A stretch of 64,000 nucleotides of DNA from CAVWTN01 sp963757945 (lineage in GTDB: Bacteria; Vulcanimicrobiota; Vulcanimicrobiia; Vulcanimicrobiales; Vulcanimicrobiaceae): contig CAVWTN010000001.1 in the NCBI GenBank assembly GCA_963757945.1, forward strand, positions 496,001 to 560,000. The letters run 5' to 3'. The position numbers were made by a program, and so were the translations under genes. The number at the start of each line of letters is the position of its first letter. Positions within the stretch are counted from its first letter, which is position 1. The notes beneath the pieces were generated by a model. It worked only from the letters and a program-made list of their open reading frames with translations, searched no databases and was not told where the DNA came from. Of the stretch, positions 7,918 to 16,275 are shown piece by piece.

Positions 7918-10265
7918 TGCGCGCGCCGGGCGGCGAGGTGCGCGCGCCCCGCAACCGTTTCGTCGAGAAACGCGGCCTGATAGCTCACCATGTCCACGAC
8001 GCCGGGAAAGCGCGCGTCGCCTTGCGGCGGCCCGCGCCGGAAGCCCGCACCGTCGCTGACGACGATGCCGCGCCGCAAGCACTCGGCCAAGATCGTGCGC
8101 AGGGCGCGCTCCGGGGCCGCGCTGACTTCGGGATCGACGAAGGCACCGGGCGGCAGCGCGTTCAGGCGCGCCAGAAACGCCCGAACGGCCTCCGCTTCCG
8201 TGAAGCGTTCCACGAGGACGAGATCGGCTGCGAAGAGCGCGCTCGCGGTCACCGGGCGCGCGGCCGCGAGCGAATGCGCGATGTCGCCGGGATCTTCGGG
8301 CGCGAGGATCCGAAAGAGCATGCCGAGCCGGCGGGGACGGAACGGATCGTAGGCGACGGCCGCGAGCATCACGCTCGCATGCGGTGCGACGTGCGTGAGG
8401 ATGCCTTTGAGCGGGTGCATGCGTCCGTCGAGGCTGTACGTCCCCTCCGGATTGATGTAGAACGTCGCGCCCGAGCGCACGATGCGCACGATGTCCGCGA
8501 CGTCGTCGGCGACTTGCGCGCGCGTGGCGTCGAGCATCTCGCGCCGGTACGGTTCCTTGAGTTGCGCGAGCTTGATCGTCTGGTGCGCGGCGCGCGCGTA
8601 GCGCGGCGACTGCACGTCGCTCAGGCGCTGCGGCGCATCCGGCAGCCGCGCCGCGACGTCCGGCACGAGCACGTCCGCAAGCGGCAGGTCGCCGTGAGCC
8701 GCTTCGAGCCTGCCGGCGAGGCTGCGCAGCGGCCGCGACGAGAGCTGATTTTCGACCGGCATCAGCCCCATCGCGCGAAACAGGAAGCCGGCATTGACGT
8801 GCCACATCAGCGGTGCGAGGACCGGAAAGCGATCGGCGAAGAAGCCCGGTTCGTACATGCGCCGCGATCCGATCGAGAAGACCGGCAAGCGCCACGGTCC
8901 GCGCGAGAGCACGCGCCCGACGATCGCTTCGCCTTCGTCCTCGTGCTGGTGATTCGCCACGAGCACGGTCGCGCCGCGCCGAAACGGCAAGTGCCCCCAT
9001 TGGCGAATGCGGATGTGCCGCGCGACGATCGGCCGCCGGAACGGCTGGCTGAGCAGCACGATCGACGAGCCGTACCAGGGCGCGAGCGGACGCGCCCCGA
9101 CGCGTAACACCGTCAGCGATCCAAGGGCGAAACAGACGCCCGCGGTGCTGAACAAGCTCCGGAATCCGGCGTGCGCGTTCGGCGCGTGCGAGAGCAGATA
9201 GGCGCCGATGAGCGGCGCTGCGACCATGGGCAGGTTGGAGACCGTCGCCCAGATCCCGAGATCGCGCGCCACGTCGCCGAGCTCGGGGATCGCGTCGAGC
9301 GCGAGCGCCCAGCCGACCGAAAAGACGGCGCCGAAACCCAAGCCGAACAGGATCGCGTACCCGAAGATGAAGCGCAAATCCGGGAACGCCGCGAAGCCGA
9401 CCGCGGCGAGCGTCATCGGGATCCCGGCCGCGGCGACGACGAGCCGCCGGTCGATGCGATCCGAGAGGATCCCGGCGAGGATGCTCGACACGATCGCGCC
9501 GACGAGCGCGGACCCGGCGACCAGGCCCGTCTGCAGCGATGCGTTGTGAACGCCGAGCACGTCCGTGAAGAAATACAGCACGTACGTGTTGAGCAACGCC
9601 ATCCCGAGGATGATGAAGCCGCGGGCGACGACGGTCACGACCAGATCGTGATGGTCGCGAACTTTGGCGTGTTCGGAGTGTTCGTAACCGCGGGCCGGAA
9701 CCAGCCGCAGCGAGAACGCGCCCACCGCGATGACCAGCGCCGTGATGGCGAGCGCGGCCTGCGCCGAAAGCAATCCCGCGATCGCAAGGCCCGCGACCGT
9801 CCCGAGCAGCGTGAGCGCGCCGCGCACGCCGGTCGCCATTCCCCAGGCCCGGCGCGGCACGAGTTCGGGGAGCAACGCCTGGTAAATCGTCGTCGAGGCG
9901 GTCAGGGCGATCGTCGCGACGATCAGCCCGAGCCCCACTTGCCACGTCTTCGTCGCGAAGATCAGGGCGCCGATCGCGAGCGCATCGACGATCAGCGCGA
10001 TGCCGGTCTCGGTGCGGCGGTCCCCGCCGTTGCGCTGCGCGCGATCCGAAAGCGCGCCGACGACCGGCGGGACGACGGTCGCCGCCGCGGCCGCGAGCGT
10101 CGTCAGCGTCGCGAGCGCCCAAACATGCCCCGCCGGGTCGATGCGCAGCAACAGCGCGGGGATGACGATCGCGAGCAAGGCGCCGTCCTGGAATTGCACG
10201 GCGATCCACAACGCGTTGAGCGCGAAGTGGAAACGGACGCTAGGCTTGGGCTCAGATGCCGCCAC
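7914..10265 (-). CDS. MFS transporter fused to a phospholipid acyltransferase-like domain
   Basis: A 783-residue two-part protein. Residues ~1-400 are a multi-span MFS-type transporter, with the loop VVGALSDRAQRN resembling the cytoplasmic MFS signature. Residues ~410-780 resemble a PlsC-type acyltransferase: VANHQHEDEGE at the position of the HX4D block (here HX4E, or HX3D) and NPEGTYS like the EGTS block. MFS-acyltransferase fusions are known among lysophospholipid flippase/acyltransferase systems. The gene starts with GTG inside the LolA-like gene (14-bp overlap) and overlaps hpnK by 4 bp, so a role in moving or acylating hopanoids or partner lipids is plausible but inferred. The altered HX4D block makes acyltransferase activity uncertain. 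Confidence 0.75.
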   Translation of the reverse strand: MAASEPKPSVRFHFALNALWIAVQFQDGALLAIVIPALLLRIDPAGHVWALATLTTLAAAAATVVPPVVGALSDRAQRNGGDRRTETGIALIVDALAIGALIFATKTWQVGLGLIVATIALTASTTIYQALLPELVPRRAWGMATGVRGALTLLGTVAGLAIAGLLSAQAALAITALVIAVGAFSLRLVPARGYEHSEHAKVRDHHDLVVTVVARGFIILGMALLNTYVLYFFTDVLGVHNASLQTGLVAGSALVGAIVSSILAGILSDRIDRRLVVAAAGIPMTLAAVGFAAFPDLRFIFGYAILFGLGFGAVFSVGWALALDAIPELGDVARDLGIWATVSNLPMVAAPLIGAYLLSHAPNAHAGFRSLFSTAGVCFALGSLTVLRVGARPLAPWYGSSIVLLSQPFRRPIVARHIRIRQWGHLPFRRGATVLVANHQHEDEGEAIVGRVLSRGPWRLPVFSIGSRRMYEPGFFADRFPVLAPLMWHVNAGFLFRAMGLMPVENQLSSRPLRSLAGRLEAAHGDLPLADVLVPDVAARLPDAPQRLSDVQSPRYARAAHQTIKLAQLKEPYRREMLDATRAQVADDVADIVRIVRSGATFYINPEGTYSLDGRMHPLKGILTHVAPHASVMLAAVAYDPFRPRRLGMLFRILAPEDPGDIAHSLAAARPVTASALFAADLVLVERFTEAEAVRAFLARLNALPPGAFVDPEVSAAPERALRTILAECLRRGIVVSDGAGFRRGPPQGDARFPGVVDMVSYQAAFLDETVAGRAHLAARRAQ

Positions 10266-10869
10266 TATCGGACGTGTCGGTTACGAGCTTATAGTCCTCA
10301 AACGTGGCGTGCGCTTCGACGTGGTAGCCGGGGACCTTGATCTCCGCGTTCTCGGTCTTCGGCAGCGGGAACCCGTCGACGTGGATGGGGTTCACTTCGA
10401 CGGCGATCCATCCGCCGTTGAGGTAGTTCCACTGCACGCGACGCAGGCCGTCATCATCGATCTCGGCGGCGATGTTCTTCAGGTGGCCCTTCGTTCGATC
10501 CGTCATCAGCAAGTGGAAGCGGTCGCCGACTTTCTGGACGTCGGTGAAATCGTACGTCTCCTTCCACTTCTGCGGCTCGAGCGGATCGAGGCTGATGTTC
10601 TCAAAGCCCTTTCCGAACCACGGCATGTGCCGGAAATGAATCGAAAGCAGATCCGGCTTGACGAACTTCCCGTCGCCGTCGAGGTGGAATCCGATATACG
10701 GAAACGTCTTGAGCTTGAAATCCACGTGAATTCGAAACGTGTACGAATTGAGCGGCGCCATCCGCGCCGCGGAATTCGCGATGACTGCGGACGCCTCGTC
10801 GTTCGGCGCGCTCCCCAAGAGCGCGACGGTCGCCGCGATCGTTAAGATTCCCCGGAATAGGCCCCGCAT
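10252..10869 (-). CDS. Exported protein, possibly LolA/outer-membrane-lipid-carrier-like
   Basis: A 205-residue protein with a signal peptide (hydrophobic residues ~5-20, likely cleaved near GSAPNDEASA) and a beta-rich body (SYTFRIHVDFKLKTFP; GFHLDGDGKFVKPDLL) that recalls LolA-like half-barrels and outer-membrane sorting proteins. I do not recognise a specific family with certainty. It is the promoter-proximal gene of the hopanoid operon and overlaps the transporter-acyltransferase gene by 14 bp, which suggests a periplasmic step in hopanoid or lipid trafficking. No strong ribosome site precedes the ATG. Confidence 0.6.
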   Translation of the reverse strand: MRGLFRGILTIAATVALLGSAPNDEASAVIANSAARMAPLNSYTFRIHVDFKLKTFPYIGFHLDGDGKFVKPDLLSIHFRHMPWFGKGFENISLDPLEPQKWKETYDFTDVQKVGDRFHLLMTDRTKGHLKNIAAEIDDDGLRRVQWNYLNGGWIAVEVNPIHVDGFPLPKTENAEIKVPGYHVEAHATFEDYKLVTDTSDSGGI

Positions 10870-10936
10870 GGAATCGGGACTTCGCGCAACAAACGACCGT
10901 TGCCCTCCGGCGGCGGCGCCGCGGCGGCGCAGAATG

Positions 10937-10971
10937 ACGAGAGCGCCCCCGCATGGCGAGAACGCTCTCGT
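10937..10971 (-). terminator. Hairpin downstream of the NlpC/P60 gene
   Basis: A 9-bp perfect inverted repeat (ACGAGAGCG / CGCTCTCGT) with a 17-nt spacer, 46 bp past the NlpC/P60 stop. There is no clear U-tract, so termination is inferred from position and pairing. Confidence 0.4.
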
Positions 10972-11016
10972 GTTCCGTCGACTCTCGACGTCCCTACGGA
11001 AACTTATGCTCCCGGG

Positions 11017-11709
11017 CTAGCGTTGCGCGAGGAACCGCTTGGCGCCGAGGTAGCGCTGGGCCCAGTAGCTATCTGCGAGCCGGCTGATCATCACGCCGTG
11101 GCTCGAGCTGTGGATGAACTTGCCGTCGCCGACGTAGATGCCGACGTGCGACGGTCCGGGCAGGTATGTTTGAAAGAACACGAGATCGCCGACGACCATC
11201 TGATCGTTGATGCGGCGTCCGGCATAGTATTGCGCGTCGGCCGTGCGCGGCAGGTGAATGCCGAGCATCGCGAAGACGTGCTGGGTGTAACCCGAGCAAT
11301 CGAAGCCGCTCGGCGAGGTGCCGCCGAACACGTACGGCGTGCCGATGAAGCGCATCGCATTACGCGTGAGCGATTGCGCGATCGAGGACGTGCGCGAAAT
11401 CAAGCGGCTCGCGAAGCGGTTGATCTCGGTCGAGGCCGCGGCGGGTGCTGCGGTCCACATCGGAAGGTCCGGCGCGTCGACGATCGCGCTTTCGGCTTCG
11501 GCGGGTGCGGCGGAATCGGCGGGCGAGGACACGGCGACATCCGTGGCGCCGGCATCGGGCCGGCTGGGGGTTTCGGCGGCCGTCTGGCGGGCCGCGGTAC
11601 GAAGGGTATCGGATGAGGCGGGCGCGGCGTCTCGAGTGCCGGCGTAGCTCGGCGCAGCCGCGAATGCGAGCGCGCCGACAAATATCGCAACCGAAAGTGT
11701 TCGGACCAA
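11017..11709 (-). CDS. NlpC/P60 family cell-wall endopeptidase
   Basis: A 230-residue exported peptidoglycan hydrolase. Residues 1-23 form a signal peptide (cleavage near PSYAG), followed by a low-complexity Ala/Ser/Pro linker. The C-terminal NlpC/P60 domain has the catalytic Cys in FDCSGYTQHVF, a His in PSHVGIYVGDG and a third polar residue in FIHSSSHG. The start is TTG 11709, supported by AGGAG at 11720-11716 six bases upstream. A c-di-AMP riboswitch precedes it, so the hydrolase is probably tied to c-di-AMP level, as for other riboswitch-controlled wall hydrolases. Confidence 0.9.
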   Translation of the reverse strand: MVRTLSVAIFVGALAFAAAPSYAGTRDAAPASSDTLRTAARQTAAETPSRPDAGATDVAVSSPADSAAPAEAESAIVDAPDLPMWTAAPAAASTEINRFASRLISRTSSIAQSLTRNAMRFIGTPYVFGGTSPSGFDCSGYTQHVFAMLGIHLPRTADAQYYAGRRINDQMVVGDLVFFQTYLPGPSHVGIYVGDGKFIHSSSHGVMISRLADSYWAQRYLGAKRFLAQR

Positions 11710-11723
11710 CTCTGGCTCCTATT

Positions 11724-11839
11724 CGACGCTTGCGAGGTTAGTTGACGGGTTCGGACGGGAAGCTCGCCCGTGCGCCGACCGGCGCATTCACCCCACCGTG
11801 GAATCCCCCGTTTCGGGCAGCAGCCCGAATTCAGCGTTC
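11724..11839 (-). promoter_or_regulatory. c-di-AMP riboswitch (ydaO/yuaA type)
   Basis: The leader of the NlpC/P60 gene contains hallmark conserved pieces of the ydaO aptamer in order on the minus strand: ACGGGGGATTCC, GGGGTGAATG, then CCGAACCCGTCAACTAACC followed by TCGCAAGCG. The closing helix pairs ACGCT (11837-11833) with AGCGT (11730-11726). The 3' end of the aptamer lies 5 bases before the AGGAG ribosome site, so ligand-dependent masking of translation is possible. Recognised from memory of the consensus, not from a covariance search. Confidence 0.88.
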
Positions 11840-11979
11840 TCGGTTAGTGAAGGGTATAAGCAATAACCTCGACAGGCTGGAACCTGCCGATGTTTGTCGG
11901 AGGCCCAATGTGGGGATACTCCGCCTACCCTTCTTTTTCTGTCGACTTGCGATTCCCTACCTCGCCGGAGTCGGCGCTT

Positions 11980-13332
11980 CTAGGAGATCGCTTCTCGTAT
12001 CGCTTCCACTACTTGGCGCGTGAGTTGGTCGATTTGGGCGCGATCGTCGCCTTCCATCATAACGCGAACGAGCGGTTCCGTGCCGGAGGGGCGAACGAGC
12101 ACGCGCCCGGTTGCCCCGAGCGCTTCTTCCGCTGCGGCGATCGCCGCGCGAACGCGCGCGTCCATCACGAACACGTGCTTGTGTGACGTGCGCACGTTCA
12201 CGAGAATCTGCGGCGCGACGCGCAAGCGTGCGGCAAGTGCGCGCAGCGTGGTGCGTTCGCGTGCGACGATCGAGAACAAACTCACCGCCGTCATCATGCC
12301 GTCGCCCGTCGTGTTGCGCGTCAGATCGATGATGTGCCCGGATTGCTCTCCGCCCAGCGTCGAGCCTTCGGCCAGCATGCGTTCGAGCACGTAACGATCC
12401 CCGACCGGCGCACGCAACAGCCGCAACCCCGATTCGGCGAGCGCGCGTTCGAGTCCGATGTTGCTCATCACCGTGCCGACGATCGCATCGCTCGTGAGCG
12501 TGCCCGCGGCGTGCGCGCGCTCCGCGAGGATCATCATCACGTGATCGCCGCTGAGCGTCTCGCCGGTTTCATCCACGAACAGCGCGCGATCCGCATCGCC
12601 GTCGAAGGCGACGCCGATGACGTGCTTGGATGCGTCGGCGGCCGCCACGTCGCGCACGCGCGCGCACAGCGCGGCGAGGTCGGTCGCGCCGCAGGCGACG
12701 TTGATGCGTGCGCCGTCGTTCTCCGCGTGCATCGCGACGACGTCCGCGCCGAGCTCCGCGAAGACGCGCGGCCCGAGTTCGTAAGCGGCGCCGTAGGCCG
12801 CATCGACGACGAGCGTCAGTCCGCTGAGATCTCCGCTCGCGTCGCGCACCGCCGCGGCGTATTTTTCGACGAGCCCCGGCGCGGAACGCGCGATGCCCAC
12901 GCCGGCGTGCGTCGGGCGCGGCAGGTCCGCCGCGTCGATGCGCCCCTCGATCTCGGCCTCGTCGGCATCGCTGAGTTTGAAGCCGTCCGGGCCGAAGAAC
13001 TTCAGCCCGTTGTCTTCGATCGGGTTGTGCGAGGCGCTGATCACCACGCCCGCCGCCGCCTCGATCGCGCGCGTCACGAACGCGACCCCCGGCGTCGGCA
13101 CGATCCCAAGCGAGAGCGTATCGCGTCCCGTCGACGTGATCCCAGCGATCACGGCCGCCTCGAGCATCGTTCCGGAGAGGCGCGTGTCGCGACCGATCAC
13201 GACCGGACGTTCCACGGCATGGCCGTGCGCCAGCACGGCCGCCGCGGAGCGGCCGACTTTGAAGGCCAGTTCCGGGGTCAGGTCGAGGTTCGCGACCCCG
13301 CGCACGCCGTCGGTTCCGAAGATGCGGGCCAC
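11980..13332 (-). CDS. glmM: Phosphoglucosamine mutase
   Basis: A 450-residue alpha-D-phosphohexomutase that turns glucosamine-6-phosphate into glucosamine-1-phosphate for UDP-GlcNAc and peptidoglycan. It begins MARIFGTDGVRG; the phosphoserine loop is in VISASHNP, the metal-binding loop is FDGDADR, and the phosphate-binding loop near the C-terminus is RPSGTEPLVRVM. It follows cdaR by one base, giving the conserved cdaA-cdaR-glmM order that couples c-di-AMP to wall precursor supply. Confidence 0.96.
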   Translation of the reverse strand: MARIFGTDGVRGVANLDLTPELAFKVGRSAAAVLAHGHAVERPVVIGRDTRLSGTMLEAAVIAGITSTGRDTLSLGIVPTPGVAFVTRAIEAAAGVVISASHNPIEDNGLKFFGPDGFKLSDADEAEIEGRIDAADLPRPTHAGVGIARSAPGLVEKYAAAVRDASGDLSGLTLVVDAAYGAAYELGPRVFAELGADVVAMHAENDGARINVACGATDLAALCARVRDVAAADASKHVIGVAFDGDADRALFVDETGETLSGDHVMMILAERAHAAGTLTSDAIVGTVMSNIGLERALAESGLRLLRAPVGDRYVLERMLAEGSTLGGEQSGHIIDLTRNTTGDGMMTAVSLFSIVARERTTLRALAARLRVAPQILVNVRTSHKHVFVMDARVRAAIAAAEEALGATGRVLVRPSGTEPLVRVMMEGDDRAQIDQLTRQVVEAIREAIS

Positions 13333-13333
13333 T

Positions 13334-14002
13334 CTACTTCTTTCTGCCTCCGGGCAAGAAATGCGCGCGGACGCGCACGAGATTCGGCGAGACCGTCACC
13401 GCGTCGATCGCCGCGCCGTGCGCGTCGACGACGACCGGACGTTCCATTTCATCCAGCGAGCCTTCGCCTTGCGGCAGCGGCACGTCGATCCGCGCGCTGT
13501 CGATGCGCGCCAGATCGCTCGTGACGCCCCGCGCGGTGACGCTGACCGGCGCGAGCAGCGCCGATTCGACGACCGTGGCGTAATGCCGTTCGTTCAGGTA
13601 GCGCACGCTGACGGGGACCGCGCGCGCTTGCACGCGTTCGATCGAAAGCGTCACCGACGACGGCACGAGCGACTTGATTTGGAAGCGCGGCGCGATGATC
13701 TCGACGGGCACGTTGTAAACGCCGGGGCCTTTGCCTTCCAGGCTCAAGACCGCGCGAACGTCTTCGGGCCGCACGAGGCCGCCGCCGCGCGGAGAGACGA
13801 TCGAGACGAGCGCTTCGGTGTCGCGATAGCGCGCTTGCAAGCCCGGGAGCAGGCCGCTCGTGACGATCGGGACGGTGAGCTGCCGGTCGAACCGCGCGGC
13901 GATCACGGGGGAGGGCGCAAAGCGCAAGTAGGCCCACGCGCCGAGCGCGAGCGCGAGCGCGATCAGCTTGAGCTCGAGGTTGTTGCGGATGCGTTCAAGC
14001 AT
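13334..14002 (-). CDS. cdaR: CdaR/YbbR-domain regulator of c-di-AMP synthase
   Basis: A 222-residue protein with one N-terminal membrane segment (LIALALALGAWAYLRF) followed by YbbR-like beta domains outside the membrane. CdaR proteins bind and modulate the diadenylate cyclase CdaA. The start overlaps the end of cdaA by 8 bp and the stop is one base from glmM. Many YbbR proteins have more repeats; this one is short. Confidence 0.82.
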   Translation of the reverse strand: MLERIRNNLELKLIALALALGAWAYLRFAPSPVIAARFDRQLTVPIVTSGLLPGLQARYRDTEALVSIVSPRGGGLVRPEDVRAVLSLEGKGPGVYNVPVEIIAPRFQIKSLVPSSVTLSIERVQARAVPVSVRYLNERHYATVVESALLAPVSVTARGVTSDLARIDSARIDVPLPQGEGSLDEMERPVVVDAHGAAIDAVTVSPNLVRVRAHFLPGGRKK

Positions 14003-14843
14003 GCGGCTGCACCCAGCCGGGCGGCGGCACTTGAGCTTCGCCGCCGCGCGGCGCCTTGCGCCCGGCCCGCGGCAGCCGGCTGGTCTCGCACAGCGCCACG
14101 AGCACGTTGCGCAAACGCGCCTCGTCGTCGAGCGCGCGCGAGAGGCGCCCGCTCTGCGCGATCGAGATGCTGCCCGTCTCCTCGGAGACGATGACGACGA
14201 CGGCGTCCGTCTGCTCCGAAAGCCCGAGCGCGGCGCGATGGCGCGTGCCCATGTGGCGGCCGCCGCCGATGTTCTCCGAGAGCGGCAGGAAGCAGCCCGC
14301 GGCTTCGATCTCCGCGTTGTGAATGATCACGGCGCCGTCGTGCAGCGGCGTGTTGCGCGCGAAGATCGTCAGCAACAGATCGAGCGTCACCTTCGCCTCG
14401 AGTTTCGTGCCGCTCTCGACGAACTCGCGCAGACCCGTCGTTTGCTGGATCGCGATCAACGCGCCGACCCGCTCGCGTGCGAGCGCGACGGCCGCGCGCG
14501 CAACGGTCGCAAGCGCCGCATTGCGCGCAGCGCTGCCCTCGCTGGATTCGCGCCGCACGAGCAGCCCGCCGCGGCCGAGTTGTTCGAGCGCGCGCCGCAG
14601 TTCCGGCTGAAAGACGATCGGCAGCGCGACCGCCGTGCCGAGCAGCACGACCTGCAACACCGTCGCGAGCACGAGCAGGTGCAGCAGCGTCGCCGCCCCG
14701 AGCATCAGCAGCAGCACCAGCAGACCGAGCAGAATCTGCACGGCCCGAGTCCCGCGAATCAAGAGTAGGATGTAGTAGATGAACACCGCGGTGACGGCGA
14801 CGTCGAGCACGTCGAGCGGGCCGATCCACCAGAAGAGGTTCAT
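13995..14843 (-). CDS. cdaA: Diadenylate cyclase CdaA (c-di-AMP synthase)
   Basis: A 282-residue protein with three N-terminal membrane segments (residues ~5-75), then the DAC domain. The signature DGAVIIHN and the ATP-binding GTRHRAALG (RHR motif) are intact, so it should join two ATP into c-di-AMP. It shares a 4-bp ATGA overlap with the upstream unknown gene and an 8-bp overlap with cdaR. The c-di-AMP-sensing leader lies about 2.2 kb downstream. Confidence 0.93.
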   Translation of the reverse strand: MNLFWWIGPLDVLDVAVTAVFIYYILLLIRGTRAVQILLGLLVLLLMLGAATLLHLLVLATVLQVVLLGTAVALPIVFQPELRRALEQLGRGGLLVRRESSEGSAARNAALATVARAAVALARERVGALIAIQQTTGLREFVESGTKLEAKVTLDLLLTIFARNTPLHDGAVIIHNAEIEAAGCFLPLSENIGGGRHMGTRHRAALGLSEQTDAVVVIVSEETGSISIAQSGRLSRALDDEARLRNVLVALCETSRLPRAGRKAPRGGEAQVPPPGWVQPHA

Positions 14844-15400
14844 GCGCGCAGCAGCGCCTCGGCGTGGGTCTCGATGATCCGGCTCGCGCCGAACTCGGGC
14901 GCGCCCAAGCGCGCCGCTGCGAAGCGCGCGAGCACGTCGTCCTCGAGCGGCAGCAGCGGAACGATCCTGCGCGCCCGGCCGCGCAGCTCCGCATCGACCA
15001 CCGCGACGGTCAGATCGAGCGCGTTCGCCTCGGATTCCAGTTCGACGAGCAGCCCCGCGGCGCTCCGTTCGCAGGAGACGATCCCGCGCGGCCGCCCCGG
15101 CCCGCCGAGCGCGCCGGCGAGCGCCGCAAGCCCCGCGCCGCCCGCGGGGACGATCTCCAGCACGACGAGCGGCGGGACATCGATCCGGGCGGCGCCGATC
15201 TGGGCGAAGGCCTCGTCCGCCTGCGGCGCGGCCTCGCAGCGGACGTACGTGCGCGCGAGGGATCCGGCGAGCGCCCAGGAGGTCGGCGTCGCGGCGAGGG
15301 AAACCAGGAGCGATGCAACCGCTTCGCGCTCGCTTCCGGCCAGCGCGCGATCGAATCGAAGGCTAAGCGCCCGTCTCACACCAGCGTCCTTCGCCCACAT
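14840..15400 (-). CDS. Unknown 186-residue protein leading the cdaA operon
   Basis: I do not recognise this family. The protein is soluble-looking, alanine/arginine-rich and lacks a signal peptide or membrane segment. Hydrophobic beta-type strands (PPLVVLEIVPAG; LDLTVAVVDAEL) alternate with helices. It overlaps cdaA as ATGA, so it is probably translationally coupled. The start may be ATG 15400 or an in-frame GTG at 15379. Its promoter must lie within or around the divergent rsgA start, which is only 2 bp away. A link to c-di-AMP signalling is only positional. Confidence 0.6.
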   Translation of the reverse strand: MWAKDAGVRRALSLRFDRALAGSEREAVASLLVSLAATPTSWALAGSLARTYVRCEAAPQADEAFAQIGAARIDVPPLVVLEIVPAGGAGLAALAGALGGPGRPRGIVSCERSAAGLLVELESEANALDLTVAVVDAELRGRARRIVPLLPLEDDVLARFAAARLGAPEFGASRIIETHAEALLRA

Positions 15401-15402
15401 CC

Positions 15403-16275
15403 ATGGATGAGTCCCGTCGCGCGCGCGTCGTCAGCGTCGGACGTAACGCGGCCTGGATCGCGTTCGACGGCGCACGCGAGCTGAGCGTCGCCGACATCCC
15501 CAAGCGTTTGGAGCGCCTGAACCTGGTCCCGGGCGATCTCGTGCTCGCCCGGCCGCTGGAGGACGGGCGCGTCCTGGTCGAATCGCGCGAAGCGCGCGCC
15601 TTCTCGCTCGAGCGCACGACCGGCGGCGGCCGGCGCAAGACGATGGCCGCGAACGTCGACACGATCGCGATCGTCGCGGCGTTCGAGCGCCCGCCGCTGC
15701 ACCCCGCGATGATCGACGAGCTGCTCGCTTTCGCCGAGATCCAGGGCCTGGGTGCGGTGCTGCTGTTCACCAAGCCGGATCTGATCGAGCCGGAACGCGC
15801 CGAGGCGGTGCTCGCGCTCTATCGGGGGCTGGGATACCATGTGCTCTCGCTCGATCCAAGGACCGGCGACGTCGCCGACGTCGTGCGCGAACTCGAAGGG
15901 CGCCACACGCTCTTGATCGGGCAGTCCGGCGTCGGCAAGAGTTCGCTGTTCCGCGCGCTCGGCGGCGACACGCTGGTCGGGGAGGTCTCCAAGATCGGCC
16001 GCGGGCGTCAGACGACCACCAGCGCCCGGCTGCACCGTTTTCCCGGTGGTTTCCTGATCGATAGCCCCGGCGTCGGCGAGTTCGAGGTGCGCGATCGGCC
16101 GTGGGCCGAGACCGCGCGCGGCTTCGTGGAATTCGCGGCGCTCGAGGGCGAGTGCCGCTTCCGCGACTGCAGCCACCGGGACGAGCCGGATTGCGCCGTC
16201 AAAGCGGCGGTCGCGGCGGGGCGGATCGCCGAGAGCCGCTACGCGAGCTACCGGACGATCGTCGATCGCACCTAG
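15403..16275 (+). CDS. rsgA: RsgA, small-subunit-dependent ribosome biogenesis GTPase
   Basis: A 290-residue circularly permuted GTPase. It has an N-terminal OB-like region, then the G4 motif (FTKPDL), G1 P-loop (GQSGVGKSS) and G3 (DSPGVGEF) in the permuted order typical of RsgA, and a C-terminal zinc site (CRFRDCSHRDEPDCAV). It helps mature the 30S subunit. It diverges from the cdaA operon with 2 bp between start codons and converges with the downstream esterase with a 4-bp overlap. Confidence 0.95.
   Translation: MDESRRARVVSVGRNAAWIAFDGARELSVADIPKRLERLNLVPGDLVLARPLEDGRVLVESREARAFSLERTTGGGRRKTMAANVDTIAIVAAFERPPLHPAMIDELLAFAEIQGLGAVLLFTKPDLIEPERAEAVLALYRGLGYHVLSLDPRTGDVADVVRELEGRHTLLIGQSGVGKSSLFRALGGDTLVGEVSKIGRGRQTTTSARLHRFPGGFLIDSPGVGEFEVRDRPWAETARGFVEFAALEGECRFRDCSHRDEPDCAVKAAVAAGRIAESRYASYRTIVDRT

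Noticed and set aside
12334..13524. Long plus-strand open frame opposite glmM and cdaR
   Set aside because: High GC leaves long stop-free shadows; the product is Arg/His-rich without motifs, while the minus strand encodes clear glmM and cdaR.
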